From Croceicoccus sp. (GTDB lineage Bacteria > Pseudomonadota > Alphaproteobacteria > Sphingomonadales > Sphingomonadaceae), in assembly GCA_002694745.1 (NCBI GenBank), contig NZMY01000002.1:1-64000 (forward strand): 64,000 nucleotides of DNA. The letters are read 5' to 3'. The position numbers and the translations under genes were made by a program. Positions 33,656-42,481 of the stretch are shown in pieces; the first letter of the stretch is position 1; each line of letters begins with the position of its first letter. The notes under the pieces are model-generated. The model did no database searches, was not told the DNA's origin, and saw only the letters and a list, made by a program, of their open reading frames with translations.

Positions 33656-33957
33656 TGGGGGCGCTGGTTCGAAGGCAGGAGCGCAAGAGCGTCGAAGGCC
33701 TGTGCCGCTATCGCTTCGGCGGCGGGATCGCCGTGCCGGTGCGCATTTCCGATCTGACCGAGGGCGGCTGCAAGATCACCTCGATCCCGCGCGCGCTGGC
33801 CGAGGGCGACCGCATTTCCATCGGCATAGAGCCGCTGGCCCCGGTATTCGCCACCGTCAAATGGGTGGACCGTGGACGCGAGGCCGGGCTGAAGTTCGAC
33901 AATCCGCTTTACCCGTCGGTTTTCGACTGGCTGCTCTCGAACATGAAGGCCGGCTGA
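33655..33957 (+). CDS. PilZ-domain protein coupled to motB
   Basis: This 100-residue single-domain PilZ protein has the arginine motif R6-x3-R10 (RRQER). Its second motif reads DLTEGG, so threonine replaces the usual serine of (D/N)xSxxG. The rest (EGDRISIGIEPL, ATVKWVDRGREAGLKF) fits the fold. It starts inside the motB stop codon, so production is coupled to the stator. The obvious inference is a YcgR-like brake that slows or stops the motor at high c-di-GMP, though it lacks the YcgR N-terminal domain. Confidence 0.85.
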   Translation: MGALVRRQERKSVEGLCRYRFGGGIAVPVRISDLTEGGCKITSIPRALAEGDRISIGIEPLAPVFATVKWVDRGREAGLKFDNPLYPSVFDWLLSNMKAG

Positions 33958-34025
33958 CACGGCATTATTGCCGGTCTGACGCCAATCCAGTAAAACGCGC
34001 GGGGTCCATTGCAAGGATACGCGCC

Positions 34026-34559
34026 ATGCGACGTCGCCGCCTGATCGGTTACTGGGCCTTACCCGTTCTTATCCTGTCACAATCCGCCTGCTGGGAGGAT
34101 TCGTCCGCCGAGACCGGCGCGAATTCGGCGCAGCCTGCGGAAGCGCCTGCCGTCACAGATGACGAGATCTTCACCGCCGCGGGCTTTACCAAGGGCGCGG
34201 GCGGCTGGACGAAATGCGGCGACCCCGGCACGGTCAGCTATGAACCCGGCCAGATTGCGGGGCGCGGCGATTTCAACGGCGACGGCCTGCCCGATGCGGT
34301 GGTGGTCGAGGGCGGCACCTATTGTTTCGGCATGACGGGTTCGGGCTATACGCTGGTCAGCCGTCAGGCGGACGGGCAGTGGCGCATCATGGACGAGCGG
34401 CCCGGCATCCTTGAGTTCCTGGACACCACGGGCACGGACGGCTGGCCCGATATAGAAGTCGGCGGCCCCGGTTTCTGCTTCCCAGTCATCGGCTGGAACG
34501 GCAGCTCCTATGAAACCGTGCGCTGGGAATATGAGGGCAAGGCCTGCACAAGGCCCTGA
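34026..34559 (+). CDS. Secreted or lipoprotein-like protein with an FG-GAP/EF-type motif
   Basis: I do not recognise the family of this 177-residue protein. The N-terminus is basic then hydrophobic (MRRRRLIGYWALPVLILSQSACWED), a signal peptide with a possible but non-ideal lipobox (QSAC). An acidic linker follows, then GRGDFNGDGLPDAVVV, a Dx(D/N)xDG calcium-loop motif like FG-GAP/VCBS repeats. Several cysteines later in the chain may pair. It lies between the PilZ gene and the convergent flagellin gene and may be unrelated to motility. Confidence 0.7.
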   Translation: MRRRRLIGYWALPVLILSQSACWEDSSAETGANSAQPAEAPAVTDDEIFTAAGFTKGAGGWTKCGDPGTVSYEPGQIAGRGDFNGDGLPDAVVVEGGTYCFGMTGSGYTLVSRQADGQWRIMDERPGILEFLDTTGTDGWPDIEVGGPGFCFPVIGWNGSSYETVRWEYEGKACTRP

Positions 34560-34583
34560 TCCGTGTGACCCGAACACGAAAAA

Positions 34584-34610
34584 GGCCCGGCGGTCTGTAA
34601 CCGCCGGGCC
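34584..34610 (-). terminator. Rho-independent terminator of fliC
   Basis: An 11-base perfect stem (GGCCCGGCGGT with ACCGCCGGGCC) closes a five-base loop. On the minus strand it is followed by five T residues, so it terminates fliC transcription, ending 50 bases after the fliC stop codon. On the plus strand no T run follows. Confidence 0.85.
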
Positions 34611-34660
34611 TGAACGATCGCCCGTATCGGGGGGAAGTGACGCGGGCGACGCCCCCTTTC

Positions 34661-35485
34661 TTAGCGGAGCAGCTGCATCACGTTCTGCTGGCTCTGGTTC
34701 GCCTGGCTGAGCATGGCGGTCGAGGCCTGGCTAAGGATCTGCGCCTTGGCCAGTGCGGTCGTTTCGGCCGAATAATCGGTATCCTCGATCCGCGAACGCG
34801 CGTCCGACAGGTTGGTCGAGTTGGTGGCGAGATTGTTTACGACGCTTTCCAGACGGTTCTGGCCGGCACCCAGCGTGGCGCGGGTGGCGGAGATGTCGGT
34901 CAGGGCCGCATCGACATTGGTGATCGTCGTCGCGGACAGCGCGGCGGTCGTCACGTCGAGCGCGGCCGCATCCATGTCGGTGATGTCCAGCGCCTTGCTG
35001 GTCAGCGTGACGACGTCGGTCGCCTTTGCACCGGTCGCGATCGAGAAGGTCACGTCGGTCGCGCCATCGGTGCTGAAGAGGGCGACGCCGTTGAACTGCG
35101 TATTGGCAAGAACGTCGCCGATCTGCGCGGTCAGCTCGGTCACTTCGGCCTGGATGTTGGTGCGGTCGGCGGCAACATAGGTGCCGTTCTTCGACTGGAC
35201 GGCCAGTTCGCGAACGCGCTGCAGCATGTTGGTGACTTCGTTCAGCGCGCCTTCCGTCGTCTGCGCAAGGGCGATGCCGTCATTGGCGTTGCGCATGCCC
35301 TGGTTCATGGCGCGCACGTCCGACGTCATCTTGGTGGCGATGGCAAGGCCTGCCGCGTCGTCCTTGGCGCCGTTGATGCGCTTGCCGGTCGACAGGCGTT
35401 CCATGGCGGTGCCCAGCTGGCGGTTGGCCGAGACGGAGGCGCTCGACGCTTTCATCGCGGCGATATTGGTATTGATTACGGACAT
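34661..35485 (-). CDS. fliC: Flagellin (filament protein)
   Basis: This 274-residue flagellin begins MSVINTNIAAMKASSASV and continues with the D1 motif RLSTGKRINGAKDDAAGLAIA. It ends with the conserved ILSQASTAMLSQANQSQQNVMQLLR helix. The outer domain between about residues 165 and 205 is very small and Ala/Thr-rich, so the filament surface is reduced. It is the only flagellin in the window. Start 35485 is chosen over the frame opening at 35539 because AGGAG lies eight bases upstream. A candidate sigma-28-like element lies about 80 bases upstream and a strong terminator downstream. Confidence 0.96.
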   Translation of the reverse strand: MSVINTNIAAMKASSASVSANRQLGTAMERLSTGKRINGAKDDAAGLAIATKMTSDVRAMNQGMRNANDGIALAQTTEGALNEVTNMLQRVRELAVQSKNGTYVAADRTNIQAEVTELTAQIGDVLANTQFNGVALFSTDGATDVTFSIATGAKATDVVTLTSKALDITDMDAAALDVTTAALSATTITNVDAALTDISATRATLGAGQNRLESVVNNLATNSTNLSDARSRIEDTDYSAETTALAKAQILSQASTAMLSQANQSQQNVMQLLR

Positions 35486-35486
35486 A

Positions 35487-35520
35487 GTGAAACTCCTGGT
35501 CTTGAGACTTCCTGGTCTGA
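35487..35520 (-). repeat. Duplicated ribosome-binding segment in the fliC leader
   Basis: The minus-strand leader contains two near copies of AGACCAGGA(A)GT(C)T(C)A, each with a Shine-Dalgarno-like core (CAGGAAG and CAGGAG). Only the second is correctly spaced from the fliC ATG. Confidence 0.6.
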
Positions 35521-35566
35521 AGTATTCCCGGTCGGCCAAGCCCCAATTGCCTGGCTGCCACGGGGA

Positions 35567-35593
35567 AAAGCGGACGATGCGGCGGGAGTTTAA
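35567..35593 (-). promoter_or_regulatory. Candidate sigma-28-like promoter of fliC
   Basis: The minus strand reads TTAAA-N12-CGTCCGCTTT. The boxes and spacing equal those upstream of flgM. The -10 side is less like GCCGATAA than at fliD, so the call is tentative. The leader would be about 80 bases. Confidence 0.4.
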
Positions 35594-35733
35594 GGGGCGG
35601 GATCCAAATTTCGGTCCGGTTCGGATGTAATGCTTAACGACTAGGTGGTTTTCCCTAATCGTTTCGCGGAATTCGTTTCCGATCCCCCCTTTAATAGCGG
35701 CCTTGAACGTTGCAGCATTAAGGGGGGAACCTG

Positions 35734-37062
35734 GTGTCCGCTGTTCAATACACCGAGAATGCGCGTGCCCGTCACGGCGCGCTGATACAGAGAATGTCGG
35801 CCATCTGCGGCATCACGCTTGCTGCCGAGGGCAAAGGCGAGATTTTCGTCCGCGATGCAGCAGAGGATACGCCTCCTCCGCCGCGGGCCCGCGTCGTCGA
35901 ATTGTCGCGCGGCGAGCAGCTGTCCATCATCCGCAAGGGCGCGCGCCATGTTGCGGTCACCTATGAAGATGCGATGTCGGACGGCGCGCTGGCTGCGGCG
36001 CTTTGCGCCATGTCGGGGCCGGAAGATCCCATCGCGGGCGATCCGGAAAGCCTTGCGGTCTTCGCCCTTGCCCAGCGCATCGCGGCAAGCGACATTCCCG
36101 TGTTGATCAATGGCCCCACCGGCACCGGCAAGGAAGTGCTGAGCCGCTTCGTCCATTCGCGCAGCCCGCGGGCGGACAAGCCGTTCATCGCGGTCAATTG
36201 CGCCGCCATGCCCGAAACCATGCTGGAAGCCATGCTGTTCGGTTACCAGAAGGGCGCGTTCACAGGGGCTAATGCAGCAAGCGAGGGCTTCATCCGCGCC
36301 GCCGACGGTGGCAGCCTGCTGCTGGACGAGATCAGCGAGATGCCGCTGGCCTTGCAGGCCAAGCTGCTGCGCGCCTTGCAGGAACAGGAAGTCGTGCCCA
36401 TCGGCGCAAGCGTTCCGGTCAAGGTCGACGTGCGCATCATCGCCGCCGCCAACCGCGACCTGTCGCGCGAAGTGGCCGAGGGACGGTTCCGGCAGGATCT
36501 CTATTACCGGCTGAACGTGTTTCCGCTGGGTCTGGAAGCGCTTGAGCATCGCCCGCAGGACATCGCCCTGCTGGCGCAGGCCATGGTGATGCGTCACAGC
36601 CCCGCGATCGGCCCAGTGCCCTGCATCGCGGACAGCGCCATCGCCATGCTGAAGGACCACGACTGGCCGGGCAATGTGCGCGAGCTGGAGAACGTGATCC
36701 GCCGCGCGCTGCTGCTGGCCGATGGCGCGCCGTCGATTGGCGCGAACCACATCATGTTCGACCGCGCCCCTGCCCGCGCCCTTTTCCGCGAGGAACCGCG
36801 CGAGACCGCACGGGTCATTCCGCTGAAGACCGTTCGTCATGAACCGGCTGCCCGCGAGGAAGCCTGCCTGTCGAGCGTGAAGCAGGAATCCGAAATGCGC
36901 GCCATTCTGGAAGCGCTGGAGGAATGCGGCGGCAACCGCCTGCGCACCGCCGACCGGCTGGGCATTTCGGAACGGACATTGCGCTATCGCCTCGCCTCGA
37001 TGCGTGAGGCGGGTGTCGAGATCGAGCGCCGTGCCAGCGGAGGCGTGCAATGTCGCCGGTAA
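35734..37062 (+). CDS. flbD: Sigma-54-dependent activator, FlbD-like
   Basis: This 442-residue enhancer-binding protein has a central AAA+ domain with Walker A GPTGTGKE (about 126-133), the sigma-54 contact loop GAFTGA (174-179), and [28 protein letters not shown]-terminal Fis-type helix-turn-helix ([22 protein letters not shown]) follows. The first 95 residues do not show a working receiver (no acidic pocket and acceptor aspartate), as in FlbD-type proteins whose receiver is degenerate. It starts at GTG 35734 after AGGGGGG and overlaps fliE by 13 bases. It is the natural activator for the two sigma-54 promoters in this cluster. Confidence 0.9.
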   Translation: MSAVQYTENARARHGALIQRMSAICGITLAAEGKGEIFVRDAAEDTPPPPRARVVELSRGEQLSIIRKGARHVAVTYEDAMSDGALAAALCAMSGPEDPIAGDPESLAVFALAQRIAASDIPVLINGPTGTGKEVLSRFVHSRSPRADKPFIAVNCAAMPETMLEAMLFGYQKGAFTGANAASEGFIRAADGGSLLLDEISEMPLALQAKLLRALQEQEVVPIGASVPVKVDVRIIAAANRDLSREVAEGRFRQDLYYRLNVFPLGLEALEHRPQDIALLAQAMVMRHSPAIGPVPCIADSAIAMLKDHDWPGNVRELENVIRRALLLADGAPSIGANHIMFDRAPARALFREEPRETARVIPLKTVRHEPAAREEACLSSVKQESEMRAILEALEECGGNRLRTADRLGISERTLRYRLASMREAGVEIERRASGGVQCRR

Positions 37063-37409
37063 GCGGTGCGGGCTCTGCCATGAGCGTCCAGCAGATCATC
37101 GATTTGCGCAACCAGATCATCAATCGCAGCGACGCGCTGCAAGGCATCCACGCGCCGGAGGCTGCCGCTGCTGGCGCTGCCGGTCCGGCGCAGGGGTTCG
37201 ATGCGACGCTGCAGGCGATGATGGGCAGCGTGAATGCCGCGCAAACGAAGGCCGATACCGTCAGCGCCGCCTATCAGCGCGGCGAAGTCACCGACGTGGC
37301 GCAGGTGATGCTGGCCCGCCAGGAAGCCGGCGTTGCGTTCGAGGCCACGCTGCAGGTTCGTAACAAGCTGCTGTCCGCCTATCAGGACATCATGCGGATG
37401 GGGGTCTGA
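37050..37409 (+). CDS. fliE: Flagellar MS-ring/rod junction protein FliE
   Basis: The 119-residue protein ends with the FliE signature: ANAAQ-type helix SVNAAQTKADTVSAAYQRGEVTDVAQVMLARQEAGVAFEATLQVRNKLLSAYQDIMRMGV. FliE links the MS ring to the rod and is among the first exported proteins. The start at 37050 has GGAGG seven bases upstream and lies inside the activator gene by 13 bases; ATG 37080 is an alternative. Confidence 0.93.
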   Translation: MSPVSGAGSAMSVQQIIDLRNQIINRSDALQGIHAPEAAAAGAAGPAQGFDATLQAMMGSVNAAQTKADTVSAAYQRGEVTDVAQVMLARQEAGVAFEATLQVRNKLLSAYQDIMRMGV

Positions 37410-37412
37410 TAG

Positions 37413-39104
37413 ATGGCTGAGACCCTTCCCGCCGTTCCGCAGCCGGGGCTTGGTTCGCGCGCTGTCACCCTGACGGCGCCCTTGTTCGACCGTTCGGGCG
37501 GTCCCGTGCTGACCCGGCTGCGCAGCTTTGCCGCGCAGGAGCCGGTGCAGCGCATGATGCCCGCCTTCATCGCGGTCAGCGCGGTCGGGCTGGCGGCGCT
37601 GGCATGGGCGCAATTGTCGCCCGCGCCGCAGCGCATGCTCTATTCCGATCTGGGCGATGCGGAACGCGCCGAGGTGACGCAATTGCTCGACGCGCAGGGC
37701 ATCGACTGGCGCATCGACAATGCGACCGGCGTGCTGACCGTGGACGAGGAGGATTTCTACCGCGCCCGCATGGTTGCGGCTTCCAACACATCCATCGGCG
37801 CGCCCGACAGCAGTATCGAGATGCTCGACAGCCTGCCTTTGGGCGCGAGCAAGACGATGGAAGGCGAACGGCTGCGCGTGGCGCGCGAGCGCGAGTTGCA
37901 GATGACCATTGCCGAGATCGACGGCGTGGAAAGCGTGCGCGTCCATCTGGCCGAGGCCGAGCGTTCTGCCTTCGTGCGCGAGAATACGCCGCCGTCCGCT
38001 TCGGTGATGGTGCGGCTGGGGCGCGGGCGGCAGCTGGCGGATTCGCAGGTGCGCGCCATCGTCAATCTGGTCGCGGCATCGGTGCCGGGCATGTCGGTCG
38101 ATGCGGTGCGCGTGGCGGACCAGCAGGGGCGGTTGCTGTCCGATCCGGTGCTGAAGACCGACGACCGGCTGGATCTGCAGGCGCGGATCGAGGACAAGCT
38201 GCGCACGCAGGTCGCGCATCTCCTCACCCCGATGTTCGGCGAGGGCAATTTCACCAGCGAGATCCAGGCCGAGATCGACATGGACGAGGTGACGCGGGCC
38301 AGCGAAAGCTATGACCGCAACGGCGCGCTGCGCAGCGAGAACGTCGTCAACAGCCAGTCCTCTGCCGCGGGCAATGCGGCGGGCATTCCGGGGGCGCTGT
38401 CCAACACCCCTCCCCCCGCGGCCGAGGCGCAGGACCGCGCGCCCGAGGGCGGCGAGGTGACGCAGGGCGGCAGCGGCGCGGCGGAAAGCAGCGCGAGCCG
38501 CACGTGGGAACTGGGACGCGAGGTATCGGTCGCCAACAGCGCGCCGGGCGGGGTCAAGCGGCTGTCGGTGGCGGTCGCGCTCAGCAAGGAAGCGTTGGGC
38601 GATGCCAGCCCGCAAGAGATCGAGAACATCAAGACGCTGATCGGCTCTGCCGTTGGCGCGAATGCCGAACGCGGCGATCAGGTGACCGTGATCGCCCGCA
38701 ATTTCGAAGCAGTCGAGGCCGGCGGCGCCGCATTTTACGAAACCGGCTGGTTCGCACGGCTTCTCCGCATTGGCGGGGCCATATTAATCGCGCTTCTGGT
38801 CGTCCTGCTGGGCCTGCGCCCGTTCCTAAAGAGCCTGAAGGAACGGAGAGAAGCGCAAGTGCCCGCGCTGCAGAACCAGCAGGACATGGCGGGGGGTGCC
38901 GCGGCGGAAGGTGACGGCAAGCTGCTTGCCATCATGGATGCTGCCGCTCGCCGTGACGAGCTGAGCCGCAAGGTCGGGCTGGCGCGCGAGCTGATCGAGG
39001 AGAAGCCCGAAGATGCGCTGGCGGCCCTGCGCGACATGTTGGGGAACAAGCCTGCCGCTACTGGCGGCAGTCGCGGCAATGACCCGGTTCCGGAGGCGAT
39101 CTGA
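37413..39104 (+). CDS. fliF: Flagellar MS-ring protein FliF
   Basis: This 563-residue inner-membrane ring protein has two membrane helices, near residues 49-68 (PAFIAVSAVGLAALAWAQL) and near 455-475 (GGAILIALLVVLLGLRPFL). Ring-building motifs lie between them, including LDAQGIDWRIDNATGVLTV and SVRVHLAEAERSAFVRENTPPSASVMVRL. The C-terminal tail after residue 520 should bind FliG. It is the platform for rod, export gate and switch. Its last base is the first base of fliG. Confidence 0.96.
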   Translation: MAETLPAVPQPGLGSRAVTLTAPLFDRSGGPVLTRLRSFAAQEPVQRMMPAFIAVSAVGLAALAWAQLSPAPQRMLYSDLGDAERAEVTQLLDAQGIDWRIDNATGVLTVDEEDFYRARMVAASNTSIGAPDSSIEMLDSLPLGASKTMEGERLRVARERELQMTIAEIDGVESVRVHLAEAERSAFVRENTPPSASVMVRLGRGRQLADSQVRAIVNLVAASVPGMSVDAVRVADQQGRLLSDPVLKTDDRLDLQARIEDKLRTQVAHLLTPMFGEGNFTSEIQAEIDMDEVTRASESYDRNGALRSENVVNSQSSAAGNAAGIPGALSNTPPPAAEAQDRAPEGGEVTQGGSGAAESSASRTWELGREVSVANSAPGGVKRLSVAVALSKEALGDASPQEIENIKTLIGSAVGANAERGDQVTVIARNFEAVEAGGAAFYETGWFARLLRIGGAILIALLVVLLGLRPFLKSLKERREAQVPALQNQQDMAGGAAAEGDGKLLAIMDAAARRDELSRKVGLARELIEEKPEDALAALRDMLGNKPAATGGSRGNDPVPEAI

Positions 39105-40120
39105 TGAGCGACATGATGACGGCGCCCGCAGGCGATGCCGCAACCCGCGCCGCGCTGATGGTGATGATCCTCGAAGAAGAGCAGGCGGCGAAACTGCTGT
39201 CCCGGCTGGAGCCGGAAGAGCTTCAGGTGCTGGGCAACAGGCTCTGCGCGCTGGAGCAGGTCGAGGGCGGCGATCTGGACGATGCGCTGATGAATTTCAT
39301 CGACCGCATCGGCCACAGCCAGCTCTCGACCCATGACCAGATCGGCAAGGTGCGCAGCCTGATGACCCGCGCGGTCGGATCGGTGAAGGCCGACAATCTG
39401 ATGCAGCGGATCCGGCCCGAACAGGTCCGCCCTTCCCCGCTGCAGCTGATCCGTTGGTTGACGCCGGAATCGCTGGTCCCGCTGGTGCGCGACGAGCATC
39501 CGCAGGCGATTGCCGTGCTGCTGGTCCAGCTGGAAGCGCAGATCGCGGCCAAGGTGCTGCATCAGCTGCCCGACGATGTGCAGGGCGAGGTCGTGCGCCG
39601 CGTAGCGACGCTGGGGCCCGTGCGCAGCGATGCGCTGGCCATCCTTGAGGAAGTGCTGGAACGCCGCATTGCCGAGCATCACGGACAGGCGGTGCTGAAG
39701 ATCGGCGGCCCGCGCGAGGCGGCGGAGATCATCAACAATTCCGATAAGGCGGCAGAGCGCCGCATCATGCCGGTGATCCAGGAATTCGACGCCGAACTTG
39801 CCCGCAAGGTCGAGGACGAGATGTTCACCTTCGACGATCTGCTCAAGCTGGACCGCCAGAACATGGGCACGCTGCTGCGCGAGATCGAGAGCGACGTGCT
39901 GGTGGTGGCGCTGAAGGCATTGCAGGACGACGATCTGAAAGTGTTCTTCGCCGCCATGTCCGAACGCGCCGCCGAAGGCCTGCGCGACGAGATGGAAGAG
40001 CGCGGGCGGGTGCGGCTTGCCGATGTCGATGCCGCGCGGCGTGAGATGATCGCCGCCGCGCGCCGCCTGTCGGAAGCGGGCACGATCAGCTTTGGATCGG
40101 GCGACGATGATTTCGTCTGA
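39104..40120 (+). CDS. fliG: Flagellar motor switch protein FliG
   Basis: This 338-residue rotor protein shows the EHPQ motif in VRDEHPQAIAVLL. The C-terminal torque helix has ordered charges (ELARKVEDEMFTFDDLLKLDRQNMGTLLREIESD), which interact with MotA. It overlaps the fliF stop by one base and the fliH start by 14 bases. Length and domains are normal. Confidence 0.96.
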   Translation: MSDMMTAPAGDAATRAALMVMILEEEQAAKLLSRLEPEELQVLGNRLCALEQVEGGDLDDALMNFIDRIGHSQLSTHDQIGKVRSLMTRAVGSVKADNLMQRIRPEQVRPSPLQLIRWLTPESLVPLVRDEHPQAIAVLLVQLEAQIAAKVLHQLPDDVQGEVVRRVATLGPVRSDALAILEEVLERRIAEHHGQAVLKIGGPREAAEIINNSDKAAERRIMPVIQEFDAELARKVEDEMFTFDDLLKLDRQNMGTLLREIESDVLVVALKALQDDDLKVFFAAMSERAAEGLRDEMEERGRVRLADVDAARREMIAAARRLSEAGTISFGSGDDDFV

Positions 40121-40706
40121 CGCTCCGCGTAGAGCCAGGCTCGACACGCTGGCGGGCAGCGGCGGTTTCCGTCCCGCCGTCCGCTTTGGCGGTCCGCCGC
40201 AGCCGCCCGATCCGCGCGAACGCGATCTGGCGGAGCGGCAGCGGATCGAAAGCGATGCCTTTGCCCGCGGTTTCGAGGAAGGCCGCAAGTCGGCCATGAC
40301 CGAAGCGGAGGAAATCGCGGCCCGCGAAGATGCGGCGCGCGAGAAACTGGGCGCGCATCTACAGATCATCGGCAGCGAGGACGAGCGGTGGCTGTCACAG
40401 CGGCTGCGCGACATCGCGCTGGCGCTGTGCAGCGAGACGCTGGCGCCGATTGCGTTGGACGAAGCCGCGCTGAACCGGCGGATCGCCGCCTGCCTCGCCA
40501 TGCTACGCGAGGCCGAAGAACGCGTCGTTCATCTGCACCCCGACGATATCGCATTTATCGATCCTGAACTGGCCGGAACGCTGACGATCCGCGCTGACCC
40601 CGCGCTGGAACGCGGCGAGGTTCGGGTGGAAAGCGCAGATGGCGGGGTCGAGGATGGCCCCTCGACCTGGCGCAAGGCCATCGCGGAAGCGTTGAAACCG
40701 TGCTGA
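40107..40706 (+). CDS. fliH: Flagellar export ATPase regulator FliH
   Basis: This 199-residue protein has a Pro/Arg-rich start, a long helical region with glycine-spaced repeats (FARGFEEGRKSAMTEAEEIAAREDAAREKL), and a C-terminal HrpE/YscL-like domain (VHLHPDDIAFI, GEVRVESADGGVEDG). FliH dimers hold FliI at the export gate. ATG 40107 is preferred; a TTG five codons earlier also fits the frame. It overlaps fliG and, by seven bases, fliI. Confidence 0.88.
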   Translation: MISSDAPRRARLDTLAGSGGFRPAVRFGGPPQPPDPRERDLAERQRIESDAFARGFEEGRKSAMTEAEEIAAREDAAREKLGAHLQIIGSEDERWLSQRLRDIALALCSETLAPIALDEAALNRRIAACLAMLREAEERVVHLHPDDIAFIDPELAGTLTIRADPALERGEVRVESADGGVEDGPSTWRKAIAEALKPC

Positions 40707-42025
40707 ACGTCGAGGTTCTGGCTCCTCACATCCCGGCGCTCTCCCCCGGCCCCGTGTGTTTCGGGCGGGTCGCGGCATGCGACAATGGATTGCTGGAAGT
40801 CACCGGACTGTCGCTGCCCATCGGCTGCCTGTGCCGGATCGAGCAGACGCAGGGACAGGATATGACGGCGGAGGTCATCGGCTTTCGCAACGGGCGTACG
40901 CTGATGATGCTGCTGGGCGACAGCGTTTTGCTCTGCCCCGGATCGCGGGTCTATCCCGAGGGACGACCGGGCATGGTGCCGGTGGGCGAAGGCTTTCTGG
41001 GCAGGGCGGTGGACGGCGAAGGGCATCCCATCGACGGCGGACCGCCGGTGCGCGCGGCGGCATTCTGGCCCTGCGGCGGCAGGCGTAGCGGTGCGCTGGA
41101 TCGCAGTTCCGTGACACGCGGATTCGATTGCGGGGTGCGCGCGATCAATGCGCTGGCGACCATGGGACAGGGCCAGCGCATCGGCATCATGGCCGGATCG
41201 GGCGTGGGCAAGTCGGTGCTGATCGACATGATCGCGCATGGCGCGGATGCCGATATCGTGATCTTCGCCCTGATCGGCGAGCGCGCGCGCGAGGTTTCGG
41301 GCTTTGTCGCGCGGCATATGGCGGGGCCAAAGCGGCAGCGGGCGATCACCATCGCCGTGGCGGCCGATCACGCGCCCAACCTGCGGCTGCGCGCGGCGCA
41401 GCTGGCCGTCAGCCAGGCCGAGTATTTCCGCGCGCAGGGTCTGAACGTGCTGCTGATCATGGACAGCCTGACCCGCGTCGCTCATGCCGCGCGCGAGATC
41501 GGGCTGCTGCTGGGCGAACCCGGCGCGGCGCGAGGCTATCCGCCATCGGCTTTGGCGACCATCAACCGACTGGTCGAGCGTGCGGGCAACAGCGCGGAGA
41601 GCGGCGGGTCGATCACCGGCATCTATACCGTGCTGGCGGACGGCGATGACGAGAACGATCCCGTCGTCGACACGGCGCGCGCGATCCTCGACGGGCATAT
41701 CGTGCTGTCGCGGGCCATCGCGCAGCGCGGGCAATATCCCGCCATCGACGTGGGCGCATCGCTCAGCCGGGTGATGAGCGATGTCGCCGAACCCCGGCAC
41801 CGCGCCGATGCGATGGCCTTGCGGGCATTGTGCGCATCCTATGAAGCGAACCGCGATCTGGTGCTGATGGGCGCCTATCGCGCGGGCGCGGACGCCCAGC
41901 TTGACCGGGCGATGGCGATGCAGCCGGCGATACAGGCGTTTCTGGCGCAATCGGTCGAGGAAGGCTGCTCGCTGGAGGACAGCGTGGAGCGGCTGCATGC
42001 GCTGATCTCGCCTGCGCCGTCGTGA
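40700..42025 (+). CDS. fliI: Flagellar export ATPase FliI
   Basis: This 441-residue F1-like ATPase has Walker A AGSGVGKS (165-172), GERAREV, VLLIMDSLTRVAHAAREIGLLLGEPGAARGYPPS (Walker B and the family signature), and ESGGSITGIYTVL. It powers unfolding and chaperone release at the export gate with FliH and FliJ. The GTG start at 40700 lies inside the fliH stop region. Size is normal for the family. Confidence 0.96.
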   Translation: MLNVEVLAPHIPALSPGPVCFGRVAACDNGLLEVTGLSLPIGCLCRIEQTQGQDMTAEVIGFRNGRTLMMLLGDSVLLCPGSRVYPEGRPGMVPVGEGFLGRAVDGEGHPIDGGPPVRAAAFWPCGGRRSGALDRSSVTRGFDCGVRAINALATMGQGQRIGIMAGSGVGKSVLIDMIAHGADADIVIFALIGERAREVSGFVARHMAGPKRQRAITIAVAADHAPNLRLRAAQLAVSQAEYFRAQGLNVLLIMDSLTRVAHAAREIGLLLGEPGAARGYPPSALATINRLVERAGNSAESGGSITGIYTVLADGDDENDPVVDTARAILDGHIVLSRAIAQRGQYPAIDVGASLSRVMSDVAEPRHRADAMALRALCASYEANRDLVLMGAYRAGADAQLDRAMAMQPAIQAFLAQSVEEGCSLEDSVERLHALISPAPS

Positions 42026-42441
42026 AACCCGATCCGGCGATCCTGCGCCGCCTGCAACGGCTGGAGCGCGTGCGCGAAGTGGCGCGGCGCAGCGCGGCCA
42101 TGCAGATGGCCGAGGCCGAGGGCACGCTGGGCCAGCTGCTTACCCTGCGCGACAGGACGCGTGACATGGCGGGCGGCTATCGCACTGCCGAAGCTGGCAT
42201 GGAGGGCGGCGATTTGCGGCGCATAACCGCGTTTGTCGACGGTGTCGGCAGGCTGACGCGCCAGACCGAGCAGGATATCGACATCGCCCGGTCGCGAGCC
42301 GATGCGCGGCGCGGCGAGCTGCTGACCGCCGACCGCCGCCTGTCGCATGTGAGCGAGCGCGTGGAGGCGCAGCGCAAGGCTCTCTCCGCTGAAAAGCCCG
42401 CCGAAGCTTCTGCAAGACGGAGAAACTGGCACAGAACTTGA
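42022..42441 (+). CDS. fliJ: Flagellar export protein FliJ
   Basis: The 139-residue protein is a long Arg/Ala/Glu-rich coiled coil (LRRLQRLERVREVARRSAAMQMAEAE through RRLSHVSERVEAQRKAL). This fits FliJ, the stalk-like partner of FliI. Family identity is always low, so position directly after fliI with a four-base GTGA overlap is the main support. It is followed by fliK after 40 bases. Confidence 0.82.
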   Translation: MKPDPAILRRLQRLERVREVARRSAAMQMAEAEGTLGQLLTLRDRTRDMAGGYRTAEAGMEGGDLRRITAFVDGVGRLTRQTEQDIDIARSRADARRGELLTADRRLSHVSERVEAQRKALSAEKPAEASARRRNWHRT

Positions 42442-42442
42442 A
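42427..42442 (+). promoter_or_regulatory. Degenerate sigma-54-like sequence ahead of fliK
   Basis: TGGCACA-GAAC-TTGAA keeps the -24 box and spacing, but the -12 box has GA in place of the nearly invariant GC. It lies at the end of fliJ, about 40 bases before fliK. Probably weak or non-functional. Confidence 0.2.
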
Positions 42443-42481
42443 TGGTGATGGGCGAACCTTTGCCATGCGGATCACGACGCC

